Virus record (IMG/VR): IMGVR_UViG_3300033047_000013 | Coordinates: 1-54,689 of that record | DNA: 54,689 nucleotides | Direction: 5' to 3' (one strand) | DNA from: a virus | In this document: positions 1 to 7,131 of the stretch, one piece after another | How positions within the stretch are numbered: position 1 is the first letter of the stretch | How the letters are laid out: every line of letters starts with the position of its first letter | Translations under genes and position numbers: made by a program | The notes under the pieces: model-generated | Told to the model about the DNA's origin: nothing | Databases searched by the model: none | The model's input: only the letters and a program-made list of their open reading frames with translations

Positions 1-182
1 CTGCTGCTTATGCTGCTGATGCTGCTGCTTATGCTGCTGATGCTGCTGCTTATGCTACTGATGCTGCTGCTGCTGCTTATGCTGCTGATGCTGCTGCTTA
101 TGCTGCTGCTGCTCGTGCTGCTGCTGCTTATGCTGCTACTACTGCTGCTCGTGCTGCTGCTGCTTATGCTGCTACTGCTGCT
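1..182 (+). repeat. CTG/GCT-rich trinucleotide repeat
   Basis: Degenerate array of GCT codons interrupted by TAT, GAT, ACT and CGT, coding the Ala-rich part of the wrap-around gene. It probably broke the assembly of a circular molecule, and the true copy number may differ from what is shown. A second array of the same kind lies at 1823-2046. Confidence 0.9.
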
Positions 183-248
183 GAACGAGAATTACAGCGG
201 AAGGACTTGATTGAAGCCTTTCCACCGCTTTTAACCCCGCCAGCGTAG
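1..248 (+). CDS. Ala-rich repeat protein, 3' part (gene continues from 54378 across the origin)
   Basis: Third-frame translation gives an Ala-rich repeat (AAYAADAAAY type units, later AARAA and AATAA) followed by a non-repetitive end, AERELQRKDLIEAFPPLL, and a TAG at 246-248. The end matches that of the paralogue at 1511-2121 (AERELQRQDLMKAFPPLL), so this frame is the conserved one. Its 5' part is at 54378-54689. Joining the two needs a -1 shift at the CTC AAA / CTG junction, as in the paralogue. A Leu/Met frame is also open to 210, but it ends in less conserved sequence. Function unknown. Ala-rich AAYAA-type tails are common in phage and prophage proteins of unknown role. The stop codon lies inside a CAGCGTAG motif. 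Confidence 0.6.
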   Translation, partial: AAYAADAAAYAADAAAYATDAAAAAYAADAAAYAAAARAAAAYAATTAARAAAAYAATAAERELQRKDLIEAFPPLLTPPA

Positions 249-282
249 ACACCACCACCCCCATCAATGGAGACACTCACCA

Positions 283-807
283 ATGCAAGTAACACTTACC
301 AGAGACCAAATGCAGACGGCTTTTTGTGTGTATTCTCACGCAATGGGCGGCGCGGTCGTGTTCCTGGGTATTTGCCAGATCAGAGACGTGTATAACGCGC
401 CTGATGCGCGTAACAACACGGAATGGGTTAAGATGACCGAGAACAACGCACAAGTGACCGTGACCGTCCTACACGCATCTGAGGACGCCAACGAATGCAT
501 AAATCACCGTTACAAACTGTTCAAAGAGCAAGGGACACCACTTTGCAATCAGCGCGGCCAATTTTACGGCAGCGTGTTGACACATGTAAAATGCATAGAG
601 ACGGGCGAGATTTTTGTATCGCAAGCGGATTGTGCGCGTGTGTTAGGGCTTAATAAGTCGCAATTATGCAATCATTTAAACCGTAATGCAGGTTTTAATT
701 CAGTAAAAGGCCGCACGTTCGAGAAATGTGCAGCACCATCAAACCAAGGCGCACACCCCTTCCAGCGTAGACCGCCACAACCCCCATCAATGGAGACACT
801 CACATGA
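283..807 (+). CDS. Hypothetical protein with NUMOD1/IENR1-like DNA-binding repeat
   Basis: 174 aa. Residues about 105-150 (HVKCIETGEIF, SQADCARVLGLN, QLCNHL, GRTFE) follow the pattern of the NUMOD1/IENR1 helix-turn-helix repeat of intron-homing endonucleases: a short beta strand with ETG, then a SQ..A..LG helix and a closing K.GRTF strand. The same pattern recurs in the protein at 2121. The N-terminal 100 residues are not recognised. The last 23 residues are encoded by the junction module and are identical to the end of the next protein, so they are probably not functional sequence. The start at 283 has GGAG of a junction core 9 bases upstream. It is probably a DNA-binding accessory protein, possibly a remnant of a homing nuclease. 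Confidence 0.72.
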   Translation: MQVTLTRDQMQTAFCVYSHAMGGAVVFLGICQIRDVYNAPDARNNTEWVKMTENNAQVTVTVLHASEDANECINHRYKLFKEQGTPLCNQRGQFYGSVLTHVKCIETGEIFVSQADCARVLGLNKSQLCNHLNRNAGFNSVKGRTFEKCAAPSNQGAHPFQRRPPQPPSMETLT

Positions 808-809
808 AA
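736..809 (+). repeat. 74-base direct repeat, copy A (long form of the junction module)
   Basis: Identical to 1014-1087. It contains CACCCCTTC, the CAGCGTAGAC motif, a CCGCCACAA spacer, the junction core and the ATGAAA start of the next gene. It encodes the C-terminal tail of the upstream protein (GAHPFQRRPPQPPSMETLT) and the initiation region of the downstream one. Confidence 0.95.
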
Positions 810-1085
810 GTTCACACTATAGTAATTCGGAATAAATTGAATGGTAAATTCTTGAGTTTAACAGCAGGATATGACACATCATATGTTCGAGAAGGGGATT
901 TTATCGGAATGTTTGAATCGTTGTTGGTTGCTAATTACATTAGATCACAAATGACCAATAAGAACGATTACGAAGTTTATGCAACTGAAAGTGGTAAACC
1001 TATTCGACTAACCCCATCAAACCAAGGCGCACACCCCTTCCAGCGTAGACCGCCACAACCCCCATCAATGGAGACACTCACATGA
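804..1085 (+). CDS. Hypothetical small accessory protein
   Basis: 93 aa, of which the last 23 are the shared junction-module tail, so the protein proper is about 70 residues. It overlaps its neighbours by ATGA junctions, with GGAG 9 bases before the start. The sequence (VIRNKLNGKFLS, YEVYATESGKPIRL) has alternating hydrophobic strands and no motif I recognise. Probably an early accessory gene co-transcribed from the promoter at 54318. Confidence 0.62.
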   Translation: MKVHTIVIRNKLNGKFLSLTAGYDTSYVREGDFIGMFESLLVANYIRSQMTNKNDYEVYATESGKPIRLTPSNQGAHPFQRRPPQPPSMETLT

Positions 1086-1087
1086 AA
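1014..1087 (+). repeat. 74-base direct repeat, copy B
   Basis: Second perfect copy of 736-809. The coding sequences on either side are unrelated, so only the linker is shared. Confidence 0.95.
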
Positions 1088-1366
1088 ACCGATTCCCCTA
1101 TTTGCATTCAGTGCAGACCCGTCCAAGACGAAAAAGATTTATGCCCGTCTTGCAACCTAAGACTCGCTGCAATTCGTGCACAATCAAAACCATCTGTAAT
1201 TGAAAGTAAATTAACAGATGCAGAGAAATACCATCAGAATTGTTTACATGACCTACATGTTGAATATAGGCAAAAAGCTAAGGTTCACATAGACGCACTC
1301 AAAGAAATAGCATCATTAAGACCGCCTTTACCTGTATTTGTAGGAGTAAATCATGAGCAGAATTAA
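1082..1366 (+). CDS. Small zinc-ribbon-like protein
   Basis: 94 aa. Two CxxC pairs near the N terminus (C8-x2-C11 and C21-x2-C24, in ICIQC and CPSCN) suggest a structural zinc site. The rest is a probable helix (LTDAEKYHQNCLHDLHVEYRQ) with a short Pro-rich end. It starts in an ATGA overlap with the preceding gene, behind a junction core, and runs 14 bases into the gene at 1353. Function unknown. A nucleic-acid-binding role is inference from the cysteine pattern. Confidence 0.62.
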   Translation: MKTDSPICIQCRPVQDEKDLCPSCNLRLAAIRAQSKPSVIESKLTDAEKYHQNCLHDLHVEYRQKAKVHIDALKEIASLRPPLPVFVGVNHEQN

Positions 1367-1514
1367 AGACTATTACTGGTGCAATAGATGTGACGGTATT
1401 CATAGCCATAGCATTTCATGTGCAGACCATCAACTCGAACAAGACGCACGATATAAAGCCTTGCCAGAACCGGACACCACAACAACCCCCATCAATGGAG
1501 ACACTCAATCATGA
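1353..1514 (+). CDS. 53-aa Cys/His-rich micro-protein
   Basis: Starts ATGAGCAG behind a strong AGGAG (1342-1346) inside the end of the previous gene. It ends with the junction-encoded tail PINGDTQS, its TGA overlapping the next ATG. Cys and His residues (YYWCNRCDGIHSHSISC) could form a small zinc site. The RBS and the tight overlaps on both sides support expression. Function unknown. Confidence 0.6.
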   Translation: MSRIKDYYWCNRCDGIHSHSISCADHQLEQDARYKALPEPDTTTTPINGDTQS

Positions 1515-2121
1515 CTAAAATAACATTAAAACAAGCGATCGAAGCGGACGCATGTAAGAGCGGCATAGCTTCAATGCGTAAACATCTCAAAAGCATCAAC
1601 ATGCCGGAAACCAGTACGTTTTCGATTGGTGACGTGGCAAAAGGTTGTGATGTTTCAGATGCTTTATGGTGTTTACGGTTCGTAAAAGACCGTAGAACAA
1701 TGATCGCCGCTATCATGCCAAGCGTGATTCGCGCCAGTAAACACACGTCCGATAAGCGAGTACATGAATGCATTAAAGCCCTTCAAGCATGGCTTGCAGG
1801 TGACGACACAATAGACCTCAAACTGCTTATGCTACTGCTACTGCTTATGCTGCTGCTGCTGCTTATGCTACTGCTACTGCTGCTAATGCTGCTGCTGCTT
1901 ATGCTACTGCTACTGCTGCTAATGCTGCTGCTGCTGCTTATGCTACTGCTACTGCTGCTAATGCTGCTACTGCTGCTCGTTCTGCTGCTCGTTCTGCTGC
2001 TTATGCTGCTGCTCGTTCTGCTGCTTATGCTGCTTATGCTGCTGAACGAGAATTACAACGTCAGGACTTGATGAAAGCCTTTCCACCGCTTTTAACCCCC
2101 ATCAATGGAGACACTCACTAA
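1511..2121 (+). CDS. Ala-rich repeat protein, apparent -1 frameshift at the repeat boundary
   Basis: The first 104 codons (MTKITLKQAIEADACKSG to DDTIDLK) are near-identical to those at 54378. After AAA at 1820-1822 the same frame becomes a Leu/Met run ending at 2071. The -1 frame gives TAYATATAYAAAAAY, Ala-rich repeats and the conserved end AERELQRQDLMKAFPPLL plus the junction tail PINGDTH, with the stop at 2119-2121 overlapping the next ATG. Because both copies share this arrangement, either the family uses frameshifting or the duplication copied an existing frameshift. The short CTC AAA C sequence is not a classic slippery heptamer. The N-terminal domain looks helical and is unrecognised. 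Confidence 0.6.
1823..2046 (+). repeat. CTG/GCT-rich trinucleotide repeat, second array
   Basis: About 220 bases of GCT-type codons mixed with TAT, ACT, AAT and CGT, containing longer internal repeats (GCTGCTAATGCTGCT and similar). Same location within the gene as the array at base 1. Likely to expand or contract by slippage. Confidence 0.9.
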
Positions 2122-2447
2122 TGGAAGATTTTAACAAACGTATGAACGCTTCAATCGACCTGCTTGCTGAGATCGGCGAGACGGTACATGTCGCAACGCT
2201 TAAAGAAGCCATGAAACGACTGAACACCCCCAACAGCGTAGACGCCGACTCTAAACCTGGCGGGCTTGGTAAAGGTGTGGTGTGTGTCGAGACGGGTAAA
2301 GAGTACGAGTCGCAGCGTCAAGCATGTGTAGACCTTGGTGTGACACCTGCCGCACTATGCCACCATCTAAAAGGTCGGACAGGCTACAAAACAGTTCGCG
2401 GCTATACGTTTACACCTGTGACCCCCATCAATGGAGACACTCAGTAA
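2121..2447 (+). CDS. NUMOD1/IENR1-like DNA-binding protein
   Basis: 108 aa. An N-terminal helical segment (MEDFNKRMNASIDLLAEIGE) precedes a NUMOD1-like repeat at about residues 50-98 (GVVCVETGKEYESQ, RQACVDLGVTPAALCHHL, GYKTVRGYTF). The repeat aligns with the one at 283-807. It ends with the junction tail TPINGDTQ and overlaps the next ATG as TAATG. It sits behind a junction core with GGAG. A CAGCGTAG motif at 2234 lies inside the gene. There is no nuclease domain, so a regulator or a stand-alone DNA-binding module is more likely than an endonuclease. Confidence 0.7.
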   Translation: MEDFNKRMNASIDLLAEIGETVHVATLKEAMKRLNTPNSVDADSKPGGLGKGVVCVETGKEYESQRQACVDLGVTPAALCHHLKGRTGYKTVRGYTFTPVTPINGDTQ

Positions 2448-2701
2448 TGTTAACACTTGATAAGAAACATACAGCGCGGATTGTGCGCAATGCTCGTAAA
2501 ACGCTTGGTTGGACGCAAAAGCGGCTTGGTGAAGAATTGCACATACACCTATGTACAATATCTAAAATAGAAACACCTTCACACAAGCAAACAATACGCG
2601 CATCTGACTTCATGTGGTTAATCAACAAAGCCATGTCCCGACCTCAACCAAAACCAATATTTTATAAATACACCCCCATCAATGGAGACACTCAGATATG
2701 A
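2447..2701 (+). CDS. Xre-family helix-turn-helix regulator
   Basis: 84 aa. Residues about 10-45 (IVRNARKTLGWTQKRLGEEL, then IHLCTISKIE) are a typical Cro/C1-type HTH: the WTQ..L positions in helix 2 and the TISKIE recognition helix. I start it at 2447 rather than upstream because the junction core supplies GGAG and the homologous part begins there. It ends with the junction tail TPINGDTQI and overlaps the next gene by ATGA. Probably a small transcription regulator of the cassette or of the host. Confidence 0.8.
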   Translation: MLTLDKKHTARIVRNARKTLGWTQKRLGEELHIHLCTISKIETPSHKQTIRASDFMWLINKAMSRPQPKPIFYKYTPINGDTQI

Positions 2702-2790
2702 CCGATAAATTAAAAGACGACCTGCACAGTGGATTTTGGCTCGCAGCTTTTATCACTGTATTCCTCTGTTATATTCTGTCTGGTGTGTGA
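2698..2790 (+). CDS. 30-aa single-TM micropeptide
   Basis: MTDKLKDDLHSG followed by one hydrophobic segment of about 18 residues (FWLAAFITVFLCYILSGV). It is preceded by a junction core with GGAG and starts in an ATGA overlap. Predicted inner-membrane peptide of unknown role; very short, so moderate confidence. Confidence 0.5.
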   Translation: MTDKLKDDLHSGFWLAAFITVFLCYILSGV

Positions 2791-2843
2791 CACCCCATCA
2801 GCGTAGACCACCACAACCCCCATCAATGGAGACACTCAGTAGC

Positions 2844-3438
2844 ATGACACGTAAAGACTTTAATCAAACTGGTGCACTGTCCACAACTAATGAATGGTTG
2901 ACCCCACCGGAGTTGATAGCCGCTCTCGGTGTGTTTGACTTAGATCCGTGTGCGCCACCACCTGAACGTAGACCTTGGAACACTGCGCCGCTTATGTACG
3001 ACGAGAGAATCGATGGACTTAAAACGCCGTGGATAGGTCGTGTGTTTTTAAATCCACCATACGGACCAAATACTTTCACATGGTTAAAAATATTGTCCGA
3101 ACATTCAGGGGGGGGGGATTGCTTTGATTTTTGCTCGCACTGATACAATCGGTTTTCACGCTGAGGTATTCGCAAAAGCTTATAGTATTTTCTTTTTTAA
3201 ATCGCGTCTGAAATTCAACGGGATAATATCGCAATTGGAATTAAACACACCAACCGAAGCAGTACGAAAACGGATAAAAGGTAAGACCTTGAACCGAATT
3301 AATGCTGATTACTCATGGTTCAAAGGTGACGCTGCAAACGCTCCAAGCTGTTTAATCTCTTACACTCATGACGATTCTCAAATTATAAACGATGCTTTTA
3401 ATCGCGGTGACATCAAAGGATGTCATGTAATTTTATAA
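2844..3438 (+). CDS. dam: Phage DNA N6-adenine methyltransferase (Dam type), split by a G10 tract
   Basis: The protein begins TGALSTTNEWLTPPELIAALG, then FDLDPCAPP and VFLNPPYG. This is the start of the phage Dam family (DNA_N-6-adenine-methyltransferase), whose NPPY box is the catalytic motif. At 3109-3118 ten consecutive G give GGG GGG GGG GAT and a stop at 3143. With nine G the frame would continue IALIFARTDTIGFHAEVF to a stop at 3438, which matches the family's GIALIFART segment. The gene is thus off as read. This is either slip-strand phase variation, a homopolymer sequencing error or a mutation. It is the last gene of the rightward cassette. The target site cannot be read from the sequence, although GATC is usual for the family. 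Confidence 0.82.
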
Positions 3439-3439
3439 C

Positions 3440-3739
3440 TCACTCGTCCCACATGATTAAAACTTCCGTTTGACCGTTATAAACATCTCTTTTGGCATCG
3501 ACTTCGTTAACCGTTCTGATTTCAAACCTTACATTGTCTCCAACTAATATAGAGAAAAATCCACCATTTTCATCGACATGGTGCGTTCGTGTTTGCAACC
3601 CTAAATCTGCTAAAGCCTTTAAAATGGGTATAGCTTTTTTATTCGCAACAAACTCACCGTTCCCAAAAGTTACAATTTCATGGTCTTTTGTCAATTCGTG
3701 ATGATGATTAACATGTTTATATTTATCCGAAGCTTTCAT
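3440..3739 (-). CDS. Hypothetical 99-aa protein
   Basis: Leftward gene starting immediately before the end of the primase-helicase (spacing 0), so translated with it. Residues 1-20 are His-rich (KHVNHHHELTKDHE). The rest alternates strands and charged turns. No family recognised. It converges with the methylase at 3438. Confidence 0.6.
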   Translation of the reverse strand: MKASDKYKHVNHHHELTKDHEIVTFGNGEFVANKKAIPILKALADLGLQTRTHHVDENGGFFSILVGDNVRFEIRTVNEVDAKRDVYNGQTEVLIMWDE

Positions 3740-6130
3740 CTATTCATATCCCTGAGCACGACCGAATGCATTAATATCAGAAGTCCGGTCGATGTGATAC
3801 AACTCTGACTTTGATTCAGCACCTTCTTGAAAGTATGCACGCGGGGATCTACCGAGTGGTTTATATCCAAGGCTTTCACAAATATTACTCACTGCACGGT
3901 TTGATATGCGTTTCATTCCGAGTTCTTTGACGCGCCTATGGACGGCTAAACTGCTCACCCATCCGGCGCAGAACCCTGGTATAGCGTCTTCAACAGCATC
4001 ATATATCAATTGCTCCATTGGTGTCCGGCTAATCCTGATAGCTTCATCAGTGCTCGACGTGTGCGGTGCTCGCATAGGGATGTCACCGCGTTCAATCGGA
4101 TAATTCCATAGATAGTTGGCAATTATAGCCGTACCGTCCGCATCCATCCAATCGTATAATTCTTTGAAATATGCATCGTTCATTCCAAGTCGTATTAAAT
4201 CTTCATATGTTTGTATTTCGAGATAATATACAGCAAAACGGCGGTCATTTTTGGTCGTGGGAATGGCGTCTTTAAAGTTGGAAAAGAACCCCCAATTCGC
4301 CCAATTATCTTCAACCTCTTGGTCTTGACCCTTGGCCTGAACCTCAATTTCTTGCTCGGTTATCATTGGCTTGAGAACTTCGATCATATCGCGGCGGTCA
4401 TCGACTTTGATTTCATCTGCCAGAATGAACAATTTACCGCGCATCCAAGCATTGAATTTTGCACCACTGTCGGCCAAGTCTTTAGCGTTCGGGAAATGCG
4501 TATAAGACCTGCCAATGGAATGTCGTATAATGCGTTTGAACACACCTTTACCCGCACCCTGCTCCGATTGTAACAGCCAAGCCCAAGGAATTTTAAACCC
4601 TGGATATTTTACATTATGAGCAAGGTTGTCCAAGAAGTTTTTTTGGTCGGACTTATCCGGCATTATCAAATCTAAATGACGGTCGAATAGATAAGTGCTA
4701 CCTTCCACGCGCCGCACAATTTGCGGTTTATACGTGTTGATACCTTCCCGTCCGAGTTCATCTTTGATAATCTCACCGAAAGATTGGGACGGCATAAATC
4801 TTATATGGTCGGCCTTGGGAACCTGCCACAGCGTAGACCGCGTAGCGGCTTGCCAAGGCTCGTTGATAAGTTTACCGACCGAATCGATTATGAATTTCTT
4901 ACCGCCGAATTGTGCGTTAAATTGTGATGAATTTAAGAAGCGTACATCTTCGGTCAACATTTTACCAAGGTTGGTGACATAGGTGCATCCTTTAAACCAT
5001 TCCTTTTGTTCAAGGTCACTGAGGATTTCACCACTGCAATCCAACACAGGCGGTTTGCTCAAATCTGGTTGCTCTATGGTAACTGCACCTCGGCTGCATT
5101 GAATACCTTCCGGTGCTTCAACATCACCCATCGGCATAGCGGGAACAGATGGTGTGACAGCAGCTTTAGCTTTTTGTTCACCGAATAACATTTGAGCCTT
5201 AAGTGCGGGCGTCCGACTGACAATAGATTTCCAACCAAGTTCGGTTTCTCGTATGCTTTCCCAATGTTTCAGGTTTTCAGCAACATCATTGTCTTCATAT
5301 CCAGCGCACCACTGCGACCATAAATCATACATATATTCAGGTGTCGCCAGCGTAGACCCCGCTTGTTTGACAGCCGCCATAAGCGCAATCCACTCGCTGT
5401 GCTCTAAATTGTTCGGATCTGTGACTTGTAGAGCGTATATGAGCCATTCCAGTGACGGAGCCGCTAGGTCTGGTTCACCGAGTGGTTTACGGCTCCCTGC
5501 ACCTTCTATGACGTTCACAGCACCCAATGCTTGTTCAAGTGTGCTGACGTTATATTGGAAACCGTGTGCTGCAAGCGGGATAAACGTTACCATGTGCGGA
5601 TTGGTCGGGTCTTTTAAATGCAGTGTACCTGGAAGGCGCATGACGCGGGACGCATCTACAATGGATTTATCACCGTCGAACAGTTGACGTAATTTACGCT
5701 GTAATAATGTAAAGTATTCATTACCAGCGTAGGGTTCGACAGACCAATAAACGTGAAATTTGTTAGGGCTGGTCTGTACTGCAAAACTCGGTGCAGGTTG
5801 CCACTCGGTTGCGCGGTGATAATTCTGCAAAGCTGAGAGATTGTCCAAGTCGATATATTGTGCGCGAATACCAGAGACATTTTCAAGGCGGTAAATCGGT
5901 CTACCTCTGTCGTCTATTTTGTCACCGATCATATTTGCGTTAACAAACATGCCGTAACCTTGTTCCTGATATTGGACTATGGACGGCCAAACATCAGCGA
6001 GTAGACCGCGAAACGGTATAGCCGGAATGTCTTTTCTGACACCGTGAATAGCCCTAAAATCGACCACACTTGTTTCAGGTGGACCAACGAGCGCAGCTAT
6101 AAAAGCATATGATTGATTATAGTCTTGCAT
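3740..6130 (-). CDS. Bifunctional primase-helicase (RepB-like primase, PriCT-2-like, DUF5906/D5-like helicase)
   Basis: 796 aa. Residues about 55-175 resemble the RepB-type primase fold (GYGMFVNAN, YIDLDN with its metal-binding acidic pair, SFAVQTSPNKFHVYW, SRVMRLPGTLHLK). Residues about 226-305 resemble PriCT-2 (LEWLIYALQV, WIALMAAVKQAG, YDLWSQWC, LGWKSI). Residues about 500-640 resemble the DUF5906 helicase, with a Walker A-like SEQGAGKGV at 522-530 and a Walker B-like LFILADE at 567-573. It should prime and unwind at the phage fork together with the polymerase at 21502. It overlaps the methyltransferase start by one base. Three CAGCGTAG motifs lie within it on the opposite strand. Confidence 0.85.
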   Translation of the reverse strand: MQDYNQSYAFIAALVGPPETSVVDFRAIHGVRKDIPAIPFRGLLADVWPSIVQYQEQGYGMFVNANMIGDKIDDRGRPIYRLENVSGIRAQYIDLDNLSALQNYHRATEWQPAPSFAVQTSPNKFHVYWSVEPYAGNEYFTLLQRKLRQLFDGDKSIVDASRVMRLPGTLHLKDPTNPHMVTFIPLAAHGFQYNVSTLEQALGAVNVIEGAGSRKPLGEPDLAAPSLEWLIYALQVTDPNNLEHSEWIALMAAVKQAGSTLATPEYMYDLWSQWCAGYEDNDVAENLKHWESIRETELGWKSIVSRTPALKAQMLFGEQKAKAAVTPSVPAMPMGDVEAPEGIQCSRGAVTIEQPDLSKPPVLDCSGEILSDLEQKEWFKGCTYVTNLGKMLTEDVRFLNSSQFNAQFGGKKFIIDSVGKLINEPWQAATRSTLWQVPKADHIRFMPSQSFGEIIKDELGREGINTYKPQIVRRVEGSTYLFDRHLDLIMPDKSDQKNFLDNLAHNVKYPGFKIPWAWLLQSEQGAGKGVFKRIIRHSIGRSYTHFPNAKDLADSGAKFNAWMRGKLFILADEIKVDDRRDMIEVLKPMITEQEIEVQAKGQDQEVEDNWANWGFFSNFKDAIPTTKNDRRFAVYYLEIQTYEDLIRLGMNDAYFKELYDWMDADGTAIIANYLWNYPIERGDIPMRAPHTSSTDEAIRISRTPMEQLIYDAVEDAIPGFCAGWVSSLAVHRRVKELGMKRISNRAVSNICESLGYKPLGRSPRAYFQEGAESKSELYHIDRTSDINAFGRAQGYE

Positions 6131-6855
6131 TATTTGTGAGCGCCCACACGACCTAACGCACTATAATAATAACCCGCGTCTTTCTCTATACAAATTGACC
6201 GACGATTTGTATTGATTGCTGCAATAGCAGTTGTGCCGGAACCTGAACAATTATCAAGAACCATATCACCTTCGTTGGTGTATGTTTTGATAAGGTATTC
6301 AAACAAATCTGCTGGTTTTTGTGTTGGATGGTCGGGTTTATTTACATGGTTGAAATGCTGTACGGTTCTCGGATAGCGTAAACCTTTGTTGTCGTTTCTG
6401 TTAGACTTATATTCGCCATAATTTCTGTTATTTGATTTGCCTGGTCTGGCTTTGTACGGTTCACCTATAACCATTTGCGGATTATAAACACACTGTTTGC
6501 GATAGAATACGAGTATGTTTTCGTGCGCTTTCATGGGTTGTTTTTTGCTATTGAGATGCCCAGTAGCTTTTGGTTTCTCCCATATCCATTCATATTTCAT
6601 GTATTTAATTTGTGAAGCACCGAGAACTTTATCAAACGGTGTTTGAGCAGTCAAAACAACAGCACCATTAGGTTTTAGAACACGCCAGTAATGTTTCCAA
6701 AGTGGTTCAAACGAGATAATTACGTCCCATTTATTTTGAGTTGTTCCATATGGTAAATCACATAGAACCATGTCTACCGACCCATCGGGAATACCCACCA
6801 TAACTTCTAAACAGTCACCGAGTAACATATTTTGACCTTGGACAATCATGCTCAA
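6130..6855 (-). CDS. DNA methyltransferase (N6-adenine/N4-cytosine, beta-class order)
   Basis: 241 aa. The catalytic box DLPYG (in MVLCDLPYGTTQNKWD, residues about 30-45) comes before the AdoMet-binding DNCSGSGTTAIAA at about 203-215, the beta-class order. HPTQKP at about 177 is typical of D12/N4-N6 methylases. It lies between the HTH gene (ATGA overlap at 6852-6855) and the primase-helicase. Likely protects phage DNA from restriction. No partner endonuclease gene is adjacent. Confidence 0.88.
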   Translation of the reverse strand: MSMIVQGQNMLLGDCLEVMVGIPDGSVDMVLCDLPYGTTQNKWDVIISFEPLWKHYWRVLKPNGAVVLTAQTPFDKVLGASQIKYMKYEWIWEKPKATGHLNSKKQPMKAHENILVFYRKQCVYNPQMVIGEPYKARPGKSNNRNYGEYKSNRNDNKGLRYPRTVQHFNHVNKPDHPTQKPADLFEYLIKTYTNEGDMVLDNCSGSGTTAIAAINTNRRSICIEKDAGYYYSALGRVGAHK

Positions 6856-7028
6856 TACTCCCCTTTAATCCATGCATCTATATCGGTTTTTCGATACCTT
6901 GGTGGTTTTGAACCAGGTATTTGAAGCACCGGAAACCGTCCATCCGTCTTCATGTTATAAAGCGTCCGCTTTTTGATGTTGGTTGCAAGCGCAATTTGTG
7001 TGAGAGTCATTGTTTCAATATTTATCAT
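6852..7028 (-). CDS. Small HTH protein, excisionase/AlpA-like
   Basis: 58 aa from the ATG at 7028 (a later ATG at 7010 is possible). MTLTQIALATNIKKRTLYNMK, then GRFPVLQIPGSKPPRYRKTDIDAW, is the winged HTH of the MerR/AlpA/Xis group. An open frame extends up to a GTG at 7103, but that runs through the promoter region, so I reject it. A TTGACA at 7062-7067 with 17-base spacing to GATACC lies upstream on this strand and would put the message start close to the ATG. First gene of the leftward operon; probably its regulator. No integrase accompanies it. Confidence 0.72.
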   Translation of the reverse strand: MINIETMTLTQIALATNIKKRTLYNMKTDGRFPVLQIPGSKPPRYRKTDIDAWIKGEY

Positions 7029-7096
7029 GCAGGTGGTATCAATGTTTAATCTATTTATGTCAATAAATATTTTGCACGTTTTTGCACATTTATCAT

Positions 7097-7125
7097 TTGA
7101 CACATTGTTTGACAGGGGTTAGAGA
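7097..7125 (+). promoter_or_regulatory. Double-TTGACA promoter, rightward early genes
   Basis: TTGACACATTGTTTGACA with TTGACA at 7097 and again at 7109, 12 bases apart. With the first as -35, TAGAGA lies 17 bases on. Same layout as the sites at 36634, 44968 (minus), 46720 and 54318. The predicted start of transcription is almost at the ATG at 7132. Confidence 0.65.
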
Positions 7126-7131
7126 TGGTTT

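Larger units (their letters stand above)
258..2838 (+). repeat. Family of gene-junction modules (nine copies including 54353)
   Basis: A 22-base core, CCCC followed by CATCAATGGAGACACTCA, ends 1 to 5 bases before a start codon. Copies are at 258-279, 781-802, 1059-1080, 1486-1507, 2096-2117, 2422-2443, 2673-2694, 2817-2838 and 54353-54374. The GGAG inside it is a good Shine-Dalgarno sequence for the following gene. The preceding gene usually reads through the core, which gives shared C-terminal tails (PINGDTH, PINGDTQ or PSMETLT). Upstream of several cores lies CAGCGTAGACC plus a C-rich stretch. Genes therefore abut as ATGA or TAATG overlaps inside a constant linker. Confidence 0.93.

Noticed and set aside
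10-210. Leu/Met-rich reading frame of the CTG repeat at the window start
   Set aside because: The Ala frame, one base away, carries the end conserved with the paralogue. The Leu frame is a by-product of the repeat.
1823-2046. CRISPR array
   Set aside because: The units are trinucleotide codons with no unique spacers.
3109-3118. Calling the methylase a plain pseudogene
   Set aside because: A single G removal restores the whole family match, so phase variation or sequencing error is at least as likely.
5253-5687. Long open frame opposite the primase-helicase, and similar antisense frames in 12.7-14.6, 28.3-28.7 and 45.2-46.5 kb
   Set aside because: They lie wholly antisense to genes with clear domains and have no RBS or homology.
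6852-7028. Evidence for integration (excisionase)
   Set aside because: The HTH is too general and neither integrase nor att site was found, so lysogeny by integration is not claimed.
6852-7103. Upstream GTG start for the HTH gene
   Set aside because: The extra 25 residues would be encoded by the divergent promoter region.
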